Positions 55,693-64,000 are shown, numbered from the stretch's first letter. The stretch: 64,000 nucleotides of DNA from Candidatus Pseudobacter hemicellulosilyticus (GCA_029202545.1 CP119311.1:3348001-3412000); one strand, 5' to 3'. Translations and numbers: made by a program. The notes: generated by a model from the letters alone, not told the origin.

Positions 55693-56259
55693 ATGAAAAA
55701 ATTACTATTCTTACCTGTCCTCTTTTGTTGGCTGTCTGCCTGCACCAAGGAAGGGTTGTCGGGACCACAGGGGCCTGTTGGCCCCGCCGGTCCTCCCGGG
55801 TTGAATGAAGGCGGTGGCAGCGGCAGCCCGCTACGGGTGATCAGTTTCCTGACCCCTGCCAGCGCCAGCTTTTCCTGGGAGCAACAAACAGCCACGGCTA
55901 CCAATACCTACTGGCGGATGCGCTGGGCCAATGGCCGGCTCAATGGTGCTGCGTTCCTGCTGCCTGATTCGCTGACCACCATGATCGACAATGGCAGTCT
56001 GCTGGTCTATGCCGGTATCAGGGGCCAGACAGGTTTTCCCAACTATTGGCAGCAGTTGATGCTGACGCCTGCCGGCTTCAGGGATGTGGAAACCTATACC
56101 TATGAGTTGCAGAAGGTCAACAACCGCTACAGCATCAGCATCCTGGGTGAATTGTTCCTGCGCAGGCCACAAGATACCAGGACGCCGCAGTCCTGGGACA
56201 TGTTCAAATTCATCATCATTCCACAGACGGAGGCTCATCCACTGGAGTGGGAAGAATAA
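55693..56259 (+). CDS. Lipoprotein with short collagen-like stem, copy 2
   Basis: 188 residues. Lipobox LSAC (Cys17) followed by six triplets (GLS GPQ GPV GPA GPP GLN). The C-terminal domain is beta-rich, with ASFSWEQQT, SLLVYAGIRGQ and YSISILGELF; it matches its neighbours in layout (a SLLVY-type strand and a following hydrophobic strand) more than in sequence. It starts six bases after copy 1, so the two are translated from one transcript. Function unknown. Confidence 0.78.
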   Translation: MKKLLFLPVLFCWLSACTKEGLSGPQGPVGPAGPPGLNEGGGSGSPLRVISFLTPASASFSWEQQTATATNTYWRMRWANGRLNGAAFLLPDSLTTMIDNGSLLVYAGIRGQTGFPNYWQQLMLTPAGFRDVETYTYELQKVNNRYSISILGELFLRRPQDTRTPQSWDMFKFIIIPQTEAHPLEWEE

Positions 56260-56288
56260 TTCAATTAATTATCTGTAAACTAACTACA

Positions 56289-56951
56289 ATGCATAGACTA
56301 TTTATTGTTGGCTGCCTGCTGTTTGCATTGGCAGCCTGTGAAAAAGAAGGCTCCGCTGGCCCTGAAGGCCCCGCCGGTCCACCCGGTAATCCCGGCCGGA
56401 ACGGAAATGGCGGCAGTGGCGATGCAAAAGTGAAGGTCTTCTCTTCTGATCCCGCACTGGATCTGTTCCGCTGGGTGGCCGGTGATCCGGGACTGTTTAC
56501 GCTGGAACGGTACAGGCGGAACTCAGGTAAACAGGCTATGGATCATCGCGTGGAACTGCCTGGCGGAGAACTCGCCAATGCTGCTGTATTGATCTATCTG
56601 CAGGGGCAGAAAGGAACTGCAGCATCCACCACAGTGCTGCTGCCTTACCGGACGGACAATGAGGTAGAAGGATTGGAATATTACAGGAACAATTACTTTG
56701 AACAATCTATTAATCAGGGAGGCAAGGACTATGGCAGGTTTTGGATTGGTGCTGAAATAACGCAGGCTGCCACCGCGGCCAGGACACCCTCCTTCAACGT
56801 ATCCCGCCTGTACGTGGTGGTTATCCCCGCCGGGGCTGAGGAGCCGATCAATATCCTGACCAATAGTAGTTCATCCCTTACGGCCGCTGACTTTGAAGCT
56901 ATCCTGAAAAAATACCAGCTGACGGAAAAGGATTTCGGAGCCCTGCAGTGA
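56289..56951 (+). CDS. Lipoprotein with short collagen-like stem, copy 3
   Basis: 220 residues from ATG 56289; the frame extends upstream but the lipobox LAAC (Cys near 17) fits this start. Seven Gly-X-Y triplets (GSA GPE GPA GPP GNP GRN GNG) lead into a longer C-terminal domain with AAVLIYLQGQKG and a C-terminal tail with KYQLTEKDFGAL. It closes the operon and converges on the second two-component system, whose response regulator ends 17 bases away. The three copies differ a lot after the stem. Confidence 0.78.
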   Translation: MHRLFIVGCLLFALAACEKEGSAGPEGPAGPPGNPGRNGNGGSGDAKVKVFSSDPALDLFRWVAGDPGLFTLERYRRNSGKQAMDHRVELPGGELANAAVLIYLQGQKGTAASTTVLLPYRTDNEVEGLEYYRNNYFEQSINQGGKDYGRFWIGAEITQAATAARTPSFNVSRLYVVVIPAGAEEPINILTNSSSSLTAADFEAILKKYQLTEKDFGALQ

Positions 56952-56968
56952 TAGTGCAGTACCTGAGG

Positions 56969-57577
56969 CTAACTCAGCAGGTTTTCATTCAGTAATGTCC
57001 ATTTCAGCAAGGCGTTGTTTTCGTCTTTCAGGTCCAGCTTCCTGCAAATATTATGACGGTGATTTTTAATAGTGTAAGGGCTTACATGCAGTATGTCTGC
57101 AATCTCTTTGGTCGTTTTCTTATGAAGGATGAGTTGCAGGATAGTACGTTCCGTTTCGGTGAACTTGTACCTCTGCAGGTCTTCCCCGGACAATCTTCCC
57201 AGTTTGCTGTTGCCCATGATCAATGGCTCTGCCAGCTTTATAGCGGCATAAATACTTGGTTCGTCCACAGGTTTAATGATATAGTTCAATGGCTTTAGTG
57301 CAGATGCCCGTTCAATCATGTTTTTAGACTGGTAGGAAGTGATGAAAATGACTTCGAACGCATAAGTGTTCTGCAGCTCATTGACCAGCGTGATGCCATC
57401 CTGTTTTTCCTTGAGATTGATATCGCAGAGCAGCAGGTGGGGCATCAGCTGTGGCATGGCTTCGGCTACTTCCAGGTGGTCCAGGGCAACCTGGGTGGTA
57501 CAGTTGAAATTGGCTGTCAGCTGCTCCTCTATAAAGCGGGCAATGATGATTTCGTCTTCTATGATCAGGATACGCAT
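56969..57577 (-). CDS. LuxR-family response regulator
   Basis: 202 residues. The receiver domain has the phospho-acceptor Asp52 in LLCDINLKEKQDG and Lys in NYIIKPVD. The C-terminal helix-turn-helix is FTETERTILQLILHKKTTKEIADILHVSPYTIKNHRHNI. Its start overlaps the end of the kinase gene by 13 bases, so the two are translationally coupled. Its divergent neighbour at 59.7 kb and the convergent surface operon are both candidate targets. Confidence 0.92.
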   Translation of the reverse strand: MRILIIEDEIIIARFIEEQLTANFNCTTQVALDHLEVAEAMPQLMPHLLLCDINLKEKQDGITLVNELQNTYAFEVIFITSYQSKNMIERASALKPLNYIIKPVDEPSIYAAIKLAEPLIMGNSKLGRLSGEDLQRYKFTETERTILQLILHKKTTKEIADILHVSPYTIKNHRHNICRKLDLKDENNALLKWTLLNENLLS

Positions 57578-59484
57578 GGTGCTGTAGTGGAAAAGGTAAA
57601 AGTATAGGTAAGGCCATTATCGTTGACAATGTCCATTTTTGCACGGATCTGCCGTGCAAGATCACGGATCAGTTTTGTGCCAAAGGACACCGGTGCATTT
57701 TCAGCCAGGCCGCTGCCATTGTCGCTGTAGCTCATAAACCAGGTGTTTGCCTGGTTATGTACGTGGATGGAGATCTCCGGCGAAGCGGTATTGCTGAAGG
57801 CATGTTTGCAGGAATTGATGATCAGTTCGGAAAGGATCAGTCCCAACGGCAGGCCAAGACTGGATTCCAATATGAGATCCCTGGGGATAGAAGCTTTAAA
57901 AGTTACAGAATCCTCCGTTTTGAAGATCTGTGAAGAATGCGCTATGATGCTTTCTATAAAAGGCTTCAGGGAAAATAGCTGGTCGTTGTCATCCAGCTGC
58001 AGGTTCTCATTGACCAGCATCATGGCCTTGATGCGTGAAATATTATCTTTTAAAATTCCTTCCGCATCGGTATTGTCTTTGGTGGACAGCCGCAGGCTAT
58101 TGAGGCTATACAACAGCTGAAGGTTGTTTTTTACCCGGTGATTAAGTTCATTCATCAGGATTTCTATATGTGCATTCCGCTGGCTTAATTCTTTGGTCCG
58201 GTGGTTCACGTTTTCTTCCAGCAGTTCATTCTGGTGTTGCTGCAGTAGGGTAAGTTCCTTCAGGTACCTTGTTTTATCCAGCGAATTCTGTCGCAACCTG
58301 CCATTCAATCCCATTAAAAACAGGAATGCGATAAAGATGGATACTGCCTTTGTAATCCCCGGTATAATAGTATAGGCCTGTTCTCCCCAGCTATACACGC
58401 AGGCGCTGCAAAGAATGTTCGCCAGCATAAATACAATGAGTCCATATGCCAGCAGCAGCTCATGTTTATCCAGCTGTTTCCAGACCCTGACCAGGAGTAC
58501 AACAGAGTAGGCGACCAGCAGTAACAAAAAGTTGATGGTTAATTTGGCCGACAGCTGGTAGTTGGAGGTATAGTAATTGAGCAGGAATACACTTACTGAA
58601 AGAAGGATCAGTCCATAGACAAAGAACTTTCCCCACTTGTACAGTAGTGGGTTTTTGTTTTTTAGTTCCCAGGAATCAAACAGGAGCAGGTAGAGGCCAA
58701 CCAGTCCCAGGTGCAGGAAATGCTGCACCAGCAGCCATCCTACAAGTGGGGTGGAAGAGAAGAACCAGTCTATCAGGTACCTGTTAAGCGCTATGCCATA
58801 CAAATTGAAAGCGCCTACAAAAAGCATTAGCCAGATAAAGGGACGGTGCCTGGTGGAGACCCATCTCAGGAGAATATAGAGGAACAGCAGGGCGGAAGCG
58901 CCCTGTGGCCAGAGGTCGTTGAGTTTGCTATTGTAGCTGGCCTGCAGGAACCGGTATCTTTCGCTGAGGTAGAAATCAACTATTGGTGGATAATTCTTGG
59001 TGTGTCTGCTTTTGATGAGCAGGATATAGGGGGTGTTCCTGTCCACTTTAAAGGAGAGATCAAAACGGCTGTCGCCTGTAGTGATATCCCCGATAGGCCG
59101 TAGGGAACCGGCCCGCTGGTGCGTTCTGCTGGCGCCTGGCGTATCTGCAAGTATATACAGATCGGCAAAGCTAAGATGATTGAAATAAATAGTGGCGCCG
59201 GTTTGCGCTGTACTGCTGAAACGGGTGATCAGCCAGAAGCTGTTGGTCTGTTTCCGGGGGGCAAATCCCTGAAGGGGCTGGAAAAGATCACGGTGGTTGA
59301 GGAGTTCTTCCGCAGTATATTTTCCGGTACTGTCTTCAAAAACGGAAAAATGCGCTTTCAGGGAAATGGCTTCCTGCGAAGGATCGAAGACAAATGTTTT
59401 TTGCGCAATGGTAGTGCCAGCAGGCCAGGAAGCCAGTAATACAAGTAAAAATAAGGTGGTTAAAGACCTGTGTAGGGACGGCAT
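57565..59484 (-). CDS. 7TM-DISM sensor histidine kinase (HisKA_2)
   Basis: 639 residues. A signal peptide (about 1-27), a 7TMR-DISMED2-type extracellular beta domain (30-175), seven helices (195-400) and a short coiled coil precede the kinase core. His449 lies in the motif NELNHRVKNNLQLL, typical of HisKA_2 kinases, and the ATPase domain has ELIINSCKHAFSN and DNGSGLAE. DISMED2 domains bind carbohydrates or other small ligands in known cases. With its overlapping response regulator it is a complete two-component system, next to the T9SS repeat protein. Confidence 0.92.
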   Translation of the reverse strand: MPSLHRSLTTLFLLVLLASWPAGTTIAQKTFVFDPSQEAISLKAHFSVFEDSTGKYTAEELLNHRDLFQPLQGFAPRKQTNSFWLITRFSSTAQTGATIYFNHLSFADLYILADTPGASRTHQRAGSLRPIGDITTGDSRFDLSFKVDRNTPYILLIKSRHTKNYPPIVDFYLSERYRFLQASYNSKLNDLWPQGASALLFLYILLRWVSTRHRPFIWLMLFVGAFNLYGIALNRYLIDWFFSSTPLVGWLLVQHFLHLGLVGLYLLLFDSWELKNKNPLLYKWGKFFVYGLILLSVSVFLLNYYTSNYQLSAKLTINFLLLLVAYSVVLLVRVWKQLDKHELLLAYGLIVFMLANILCSACVYSWGEQAYTIIPGITKAVSIFIAFLFLMGLNGRLRQNSLDKTRYLKELTLLQQHQNELLEENVNHRTKELSQRNAHIEILMNELNHRVKNNLQLLYSLNSLRLSTKDNTDAEGILKDNISRIKAMMLVNENLQLDDNDQLFSLKPFIESIIAHSSQIFKTEDSVTFKASIPRDLILESSLGLPLGLILSELIINSCKHAFSNTASPEISIHVHNQANTWFMSYSDNGSGLAENAPVSFGTKLIRDLARQIRAKMDIVNDNGLTYTFTFSTTAPCVS

Positions 59485-59560
59485 GTAGTTAGTTTCGAAA
59501 GATCATCAAATGTACAGCAGGCAATAGTCAGTAAGCTCCTGAAAAATGACCATATACAAA

Positions 59561-59568
59561 CAAAAGTA
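59561..59568 (-). promoter_or_regulatory. -7 promoter box TACTTTTG for the 7TM-DISM kinase
   Basis: Full match to TAnnTTTG on the minus strand, about 75 bases before the kinase start. Confidence 0.45.
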
Positions 59569-59635
59569 GTTTATAAAACCCTGTTTTGGTTAAAATTAGA
59601 CCCTGCGGTCTATTTCCCGTGGCGTCAATAATTGA

Positions 59636-59643
59636 TAGGTTTG
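59636..59643 (+). promoter_or_regulatory. -7 promoter box TAGGTTTG for the ELW repeat protein
   Basis: Full match to TAnnTTTG, 28 bases before the ATG at 59672. No clear -33 element. Confidence 0.5.
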
Positions 59644-59671
59644 CGGCTCAATCCCACAAGAGCGTTCCATT

Positions 59672-62600
59672 ATGATGAAAAACTTATACTCCGTACCCGG
59701 GAGAAAGACCCTTTTCCGGACATTACTGGCATTTGCAGGTTTATTGGTGATCAGCAATCCCCTCCGGGCCCAGTCGTCCCCGGCTACTCCGCAAACTCCC
59801 TACCTGGTAAAAGATATAAACAGTGCTGTTGCCGGTTTATCGTCCAATCCCGCAAACTTTTTGCTTATCGGCAATGTCATTTATTTTATTGCCAACCATC
59901 CTTTACTGGGTTATGAGCTTTGGAAAACAGATGGCACCCTGCCGGGTACTGTCCTGGTGAAGGATATTAATAGTGGAAAAGCTGCCTCAAACCCAGGATA
60001 CCTGACCAATGTGGGAGGGACCCTGTTCTTTAGTGCAGACGATGGTATTCATGGCATTGAACTGTGGAAGAGTGATGGTACTGCCGCCGGTACGGTCATG
60101 GTAAAAGATATTATCAGTGGCGAAGGTAATTCCGTTCCGTCTTACCTGGTCAATGTCGGCGGCTCTTTGTTTTTTAGCGCCAATGATGGTGTCAATGGCA
60201 ATGAGCTATGGATAAGCGATGGCACAGCAGCAGGTACCAGGATGGTAAAGAATATTCGCCAGAGCGGCAGTTCCAGCCCGCAGCAGTTTGCTGTTGTGGA
60301 CAATTGGTTGTTCTTTATAGCCACAGAGGACGCCACCGGTTTAGAGCTATGGAAAAGCGATGGCACTGAAGCTGGAACGGTCATAGTAAAAGATATTCGC
60401 AGCGGAACTACTCATACCACCCCCCAAAACCTGACCGCAGTGAATGGCGCCCTGTTCTTCAGCGCCAGTGAAGGCGTCAATGGTATTGAACTCTGGAAGA
60501 GTGATGGTACTGCTGCCGGTACGGTCATGGTGAAAGATATAAATAGTGGCAGCGCCAATTCTCTTCCCCAAAACTTTGCCAATGTAAACGGTACCCTGTT
60601 TTTCAGCGCCAATGATGGGGTCAATGGGACTGAACTCTGGAAGAGCGATGGAACGGAAGCTGGCACGGTGATGGTGAAAAACATACATAGCGCCAATTCC
60701 ACGCCTCAGTACCTGACCAATGTAAATGGCATAGTCTATTTTGTAGCTACTCATGAAACGGCTAACCGCGAGTTGTGGAAAAGCGATGGTACCGATGCCG
60801 GTACCGTTATGGTAAAGGATATATCTATTGGCGGGTCACATCCACAGTACCTGACAGCCATTAATAACGTGCTGTATTTTAGCGCTACAGATGAGGTTAA
60901 CGGAACTGAGTTATGGAAGAGTGATGGTACAGCTGCCGGTACGGTCATGATAAAGGATATCTTTAGTGGAGGCAACTCTTCTGGTCCGCTTGGTTTTACT
61001 ATGTTGAACGGCGTCCTCTTTTTTAGCGCCAGTGATGCTGTCAACGGAACAGAGCTATGGAAAAGTGATGGTACGGAAGCCGGCACTGAAATGCTGAAAG
61101 ATATATATGTTGGAAGTGCAGATGCCGATATAAAGTATTCAACAACTGTAGACGGCATCCTGTATTTTGTTGCCAATGACGGTGTCAATGGACAGGAATT
61201 GTGGAAAAGCGACGGTACTGCTGCCGGTACCACAATGGTCAGGGATATTGCCGGTGGAAGCAGCAGCTCCGCTATCCAATACCTGACCAATGTCAACGGC
61301 ATCCTGTATTTCAGCGCCAATAACGGAAATGATGGCGCTGAACTCTGGAGATCAGATGGCACTGCAGCTGGTACGGTCATGGTGCGGGATATTATCAGTG
61401 GAAGCGGAAGCGCCAATGTGGCCAACCTGACCGCGGTTGGCGGCACTTTGTATTTTACTGCTACTGATGGCGCCAATGGCGTTGAACTCTGGAAAAGCAA
61501 TGGCACGTCGGCCGGCACAGTTATGGTGAGGAATATAGCCAGTGGAAGCACCGGTTCCAATCCACAATACCTGACCAATGTGAACGGTACCCTGTATTTT
61601 AGCGCCAATGATGGTGCCAATGGTAATGAATTGTGGAAAAGTGATGGCACATCAGCCGGTACGGTCATAGTCAGGAATATTGTCAGTGGGACTGGCAGTT
61701 CAAATCCACAGAACCTGACCAATGTGAACGGAACGCTTTATTTCAGGGCCTCTGACGGTGTCAATGGAACTGAACTCTGGAAAAGCAATGGGACTTCTGC
61801 CGGCACGGTGATGGTGAAGGATATTCGCAGCGGGAGCAGCAGTTCCGCTCCGGCTAACCTGACCAATGTGAATGGTACCCTCTATTTTAGCGCTGCTGAT
61901 GGTACAAATGGAGAAGAACTTTGGAAAAGTAATGGTACATCTGCCGGTACGGTGATGGTAAAGGATATACGCAGCGGAAGCAGCAGCTCCTACCCGGCGG
62001 AATTGACTGACGTAAATGGTGTCCTGTATTTCAGCGCCAGTGACGGCAGCAATGGGACCGAACTCTGGAAAAGTGACGGTACGGCCAACGGTACGGTAAT
62101 GCTGATGGATATTGTCAGCGGCAGCAATAGTTCCAGTCCGGAATATTTCACGCAGGCAGGGGAACTTGTGTATTTCAGCGCCTCGAATAATTCATATGGA
62201 ATTGACCTGTGGAAGATTGATGGGACGGAGATCACCAGGGTGCTGGAAAATGCTATTCCGGATGTATTCATGCTGGAGGAGGCCACCCTTCAGCTGGCTG
62301 CTGTAAATGGAAAATTATTCTTTATTTCTGCTACACTTGCCCGGAATGGGTATAATGCCGGCTCCGAACTCTGGTCTTTGGGATATTGTAACCCGGCCAA
62401 TGCCATAGTAAACAATACCCTGGTCAGCGGTGGTATTTCCTATACCAGCCAGCAGCAGATCAGTCAGTCCGCGCTGCATTGCGGCTGTGATATTTTAAAT
62501 AACCTGATCGTTTCCGTAAACGCAGCAGGGGATAACCCGGCCAGCGGCCCTATGCAATCAACTGTTTGGCTGGATGCAGCACAGGGCGGGCAGTTTGTCA

Positions 62601-63451
62601 GCAGGCACTATGAAGTGAACCCGGAACCTGATGCGGCTACAGCCACGGGAAAAATTACCCTGTACTTCACCCAGGAAGAGTTTACTGGTTATAACACAGT
62701 AGCTGCAAGGTTATTGCCCGCCAGCAGTACAGATGCTGCAGGTATTTCCAACCTGCGGGTGATCCAGCGTACGGGCTTCGGTGATGAAGATGGCAGTACA
62801 GACAGTTATAGCGGCGCAGCCACCACCATTGACCCGGATGATACGGATATTGTCTGGAACAATACGGATAACCGCTGGGAAGTGAGTTTTGCTACCCTGG
62901 GCTTTGGTGGGTATTGGGTAACAACAAATGCTGCTACGCTGCCGTTGACCTGGCTGAATTTCTCTGCAAAGCTGGATGCCGGGCAAAAAGCCTTGGTGAG
63001 CTGGAAAGTAGCAGAGCTGGATATCATGAAGTATGAGATAGAAAAAAGCACCGACGGCAGGGCATTCGTCAGTATTGGCCAACAATTATCCAAAGGGAAT
63101 GGGACAAATGAATATGTTTTTGCAGATGCCCATCCTTTTACCGGCAATAGCCCGCATGCTTTTTACCGGGTAAAACAATACGATAAGGATGGTACGGCCG
63201 GGTATAGTAAAATTGGCGTACTGAAATATAACCTGGTGGCCGGATCAGCCATTTACCCCAACCCGTTTGCAGAAAAAATAATAGTTCAGAGCAATCGGGT
63301 ACAAAGAATACAGGTGGTGGACATGACGGGCAGGATCATTGACAATAGACAGTTGTCCATAGGTGAAAATGTGCTCAATGGCAGTGCCTGGCCTCCGGGG
63401 ATATACCTGCTTAAGTTACCAGATGCCACGCACAAGATGATTAAGCGATAG
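59672..63451 (+). CDS. T9SS cargo with ELWxxDGT repeats
   Basis: 1259 residues; a signal peptide (ending PLRAQ) and a long array of about 48-residue repeats, each with the motif ELWKSDGTxAGTVMVKDI. I count 16 clear copies plus one degenerate copy (DLWKIDGT), spanning about 59.9-62.2 kb. The repeat probably folds as beta-propeller blades. A Cys pair and a beta domain follow, and the protein ends with AIYPNPFAEKIIVQ... and IYLLKLPDATHKMIKR, a T9SS type A sorting domain, so it is exported to the surface by type IX secretion. Starts at 59672 and 59675 are both possible. Function likely adhesion or glycan binding; unproven. Confidence 0.9.
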   Translation: MMKNLYSVPGRKTLFRTLLAFAGLLVISNPLRAQSSPATPQTPYLVKDINSAVAGLSSNPANFLLIGNVIYFIANHPLLGYELWKTDGTLPGTVLVKDINSGKAASNPGYLTNVGGTLFFSADDGIHGIELWKSDGTAAGTVMVKDIISGEGNSVPSYLVNVGGSLFFSANDGVNGNELWISDGTAAGTRMVKNIRQSGSSSPQQFAVVDNWLFFIATEDATGLELWKSDGTEAGTVIVKDIRSGTTHTTPQNLTAVNGALFFSASEGVNGIELWKSDGTAAGTVMVKDINSGSANSLPQNFANVNGTLFFSANDGVNGTELWKSDGTEAGTVMVKNIHSANSTPQYLTNVNGIVYFVATHETANRELWKSDGTDAGTVMVKDISIGGSHPQYLTAINNVLYFSATDEVNGTELWKSDGTAAGTVMIKDIFSGGNSSGPLGFTMLNGVLFFSASDAVNGTELWKSDGTEAGTEMLKDIYVGSADADIKYSTTVDGILYFVANDGVNGQELWKSDGTAAGTTMVRDIAGGSSSSAIQYLTNVNGILYFSANNGNDGAELWRSDGTAAGTVMVRDIISGSGSANVANLTAVGGTLYFTATDGANGVELWKSNGTSAGTVMVRNIASGSTGSNPQYLTNVNGTLYFSANDGANGNELWKSDGTSAGTVIVRNIVSGTGSSNPQNLTNVNGTLYFRASDGVNGTELWKSNGTSAGTVMVKDIRSGSSSSAPANLTNVNGTLYFSAADGTNGEELWKSNGTSAGTVMVKDIRSGSSSSYPAELTDVNGVLYFSASDGSNGTELWKSDGTANGTVMLMDIVSGSNSSSPEYFTQAGELVYFSASNNSYGIDLWKIDGTEITRVLENAIPDVFMLEEATLQLAAVNGKLFFISATLARNGYNAGSELWSLGYCNPANAIVNNTLVSGGISYTSQQQISQSALHCGCDILNNLIVSVNAAGDNPASGPMQSTVWLDAAQGGQFVSRHYEVNPEPDAATATGKITLYFTQEEFTGYNTVAARLLPASSTDAAGISNLRVIQRTGFGDEDGSTDSYSGAATTIDPDDTDIVWNNTDNRWEVSFATLGFGGYWVTTNAATLPLTWLNFSAKLDAGQKALVSWKVAELDIMKYEIEKSTDGRAFVSIGQQLSKGNGTNEYVFADAHPFTGNSPHAFYRVKQYDKDGTAGYSKIGVLKYNLVAGSAIYPNPFAEKIIVQSNRVQRIQVVDMTGRIIDNRQLSIGENVLNGSAWPPGIYLLKLPDATHKMIKR
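59917..62236 (+). repeat. Tandem array of 144-bp coding repeats (ELWxxDGT)
   Basis: Sixteen copies of a roughly 144-base unit, plus a degenerate last one. Adjacent copies near 61.4-62.0 kb are the most alike (SAGTVMV[KR][DN]I block), which suggests recent duplication by recombination or slippage. The large antisense open frame at 60751-61722 arises from this periodicity. Confidence 0.85.
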
Positions 63452-63486
63452 GCAGGATCAGGATATATAGGTAACAATCTCATAGG

Positions 63487-63519
63487 GTACTGTCGCTCGC
63501 CACCGGCGAGCGACAGTAC
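63487..63519. terminator. Perfect 15-bp stem hairpin after the ELW gene
   Basis: GTACTGTCGCTCGCC and GGCGAGCGACAGTAC pair completely around the loop ACC. The following TATTTTG gives modest T content. It lies 36 bases after the ELW stop and is probably its terminator. Confidence 0.7.
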
Positions 63520-63532
63520 TATTTTGAATAAA

Positions 63533-63540
63533 TAGCTTTG
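63533..63540 (+). promoter_or_regulatory. -7 promoter box TAGCTTTG for the right-edge gene
   Basis: Full match to TAnnTTTG, 80 bases before the ATG at 63620. Confidence 0.5.
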
Positions 63541-63619
63541 CCCCCCAGGGAAATTTGTTCCTAAGCCGGTTATGCGGTATTTTCAGGAAGGCAATTTTGT
63601 GCCGCATAACCTATCGCAT

Positions 63620-64000
63620 ATGAAAAAAATATTGCTTGCCGGCTTGTTGGTCGTCCCCATCTTTCCCGCTGCTTTTTCGCAGCAGCCCAATACCAAACAA
63701 ATTTTCAGGGATATAGAAAAGCAGGTAGAATACCTGCTCGTCAATATGGATACCATCCCGGTTGGTCCCAAAGGGCAGGATGCCGGGCCACGGACCTTTG
63801 TCAACGGTGGGTTAAAAATGGTGCATCCCAACGACTGGACCAGCGGCTTTTTCCCGGCTTTGCTCTGGTACCTCTATGAGTATACCGGCAAAAAGGAGTG
63901 GAAAGGCTGGGCGCAGCTTTTCAGTGATCGTATCCGGAACGAACAATACAGCACCAATACCCATGATCTGGGTTTCATGATCTACTGTCCCTTCGGCAAT
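63620..64000 (+). CDS. Unsaturated glucuronyl hydrolase, GH88 type (5' part)
   Basis: The first 127 codons are seen; the gene runs off the window. A signal peptide (ending AFSQQ) is followed by QVEYLLVNMDTIP, GLKMVHPNDWTSGFFPALLWYLYEYTGKKEW and THDLGFMIYCPFGN. The last two motifs are diagnostic of GH88: the DWTSGFFPG region and the HDLGFM segment whose Asp acts in the hydration-type mechanism. These enzymes cleave unsaturated uronic acids from lyase products of glycosaminoglycans or plant polysaccharides. It is not part of the mannan locus. Confidence 0.88.
   Translation, partial: MKKILLAGLLVVPIFPAAFSQQPNTKQIFRDIEKQVEYLLVNMDTIPVGPKGQDAGPRTFVNGGLKMVHPNDWTSGFFPALLWYLYEYTGKKEWKGWAQLFSDRIRNEQYSTNTHDLGFMIYCPFGN

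Noticed and set aside
60751..61722. 323-codon antisense frame with regular repeats
   Set aside because: Its periodicity mirrors the ELWxxDGT array on the other strand; it is a shadow of that gene.
1..64000. Mobile elements, CRISPR arrays, tRNA or rRNA genes
   Set aside because: I saw no transposase, integrase, spaced direct-repeat array or tRNA-like cloverleaf in reading the window.

Overview
The window looks like a chromosomal segment of a free-living Bacteroidota, most likely Chitinophagaceae or a close relative (inferred, not proven). Reasons: two SusC/SusD pairs, an ECF sigma/FecR pair feeding a SusC with an N-terminal STN domain, a protein ending in a type IX secretion (T9SS) sorting domain, a 7TM-DISM histidine kinase, GldF/GldG-like ABC genes, and -7 promoter boxes of the Bacteroidota form TAnnTTTG ahead of many genes. 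I see no rRNA, tRNA, CRISPR array, insertion sequence or phage gene.

Layout. 1-7.3 kb: housekeeping and accessory genes (edge secreted protein, small membrane proteins, an MFS exporter/methyltransferase pair, a thioredoxin-like protein, an esterase, an acyltransferase). 7.4-14.6 kb: sigma factor, FecR anti-sigma, SusC(STN) and SusD, a self-contained surface-signalling nutrient-uptake unit with structured DNA around the sigma gene. 14.7-18.0 kb: ABC ATPase, split by a frameshift at a run of seven T, followed by a permease/GldG fusion; two tandem terminators close this unit. 18.2-34.4 kb: a beta-mannan utilisation locus with GH27 alpha-galactosidase, a GH2-like enzyme, an AraC regulator, SusC, SusD, two surface glycan-binding lipoproteins, GH130, GH5 and GH26. 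The likely flow is: GH26 and GH5 cut the backbone at the surface, SusC/SusD import the oligosaccharides, GH27 removes galactose, and GH130 phosphorolyses Man-Glc.

34.4-42.5 kb: a universal stress protein, a secreted Gly/Tyr-rich protein, then a TetR-controlled tripartite RND efflux operon. The same palindrome TTAACA-N-TGTTAA lies at the tetR promoter and directly before the outer-membrane channel gene. 42.6-57.0 kb: a TPR histidine kinase and response regulator, followed by a tightly packed surface operon: outer-membrane barrel, 2039-residue exported protein, fibronectin-III-like protein, and three tandem lipoproteins with short collagen-like Gly-X-Y stems. 57.0-59.5 kb: a second two-component system facing the operon's end. 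59.7-63.5 kb: a 1259-residue T9SS cargo with 16-17 ELWxxDGT repeats. The right edge cuts a GH88-type unsaturated glucuronyl hydrolase.

The best candidate for an under-described system is the 42.6-57.0 kb two-component/giant protein/FN3/collagen-like lipoprotein locus. The sharpest sequence-level observations are the T7 frameshift in the ABC ATPase, the duplicated TetR palindrome and a dispersed 19-bp palindromic motif.
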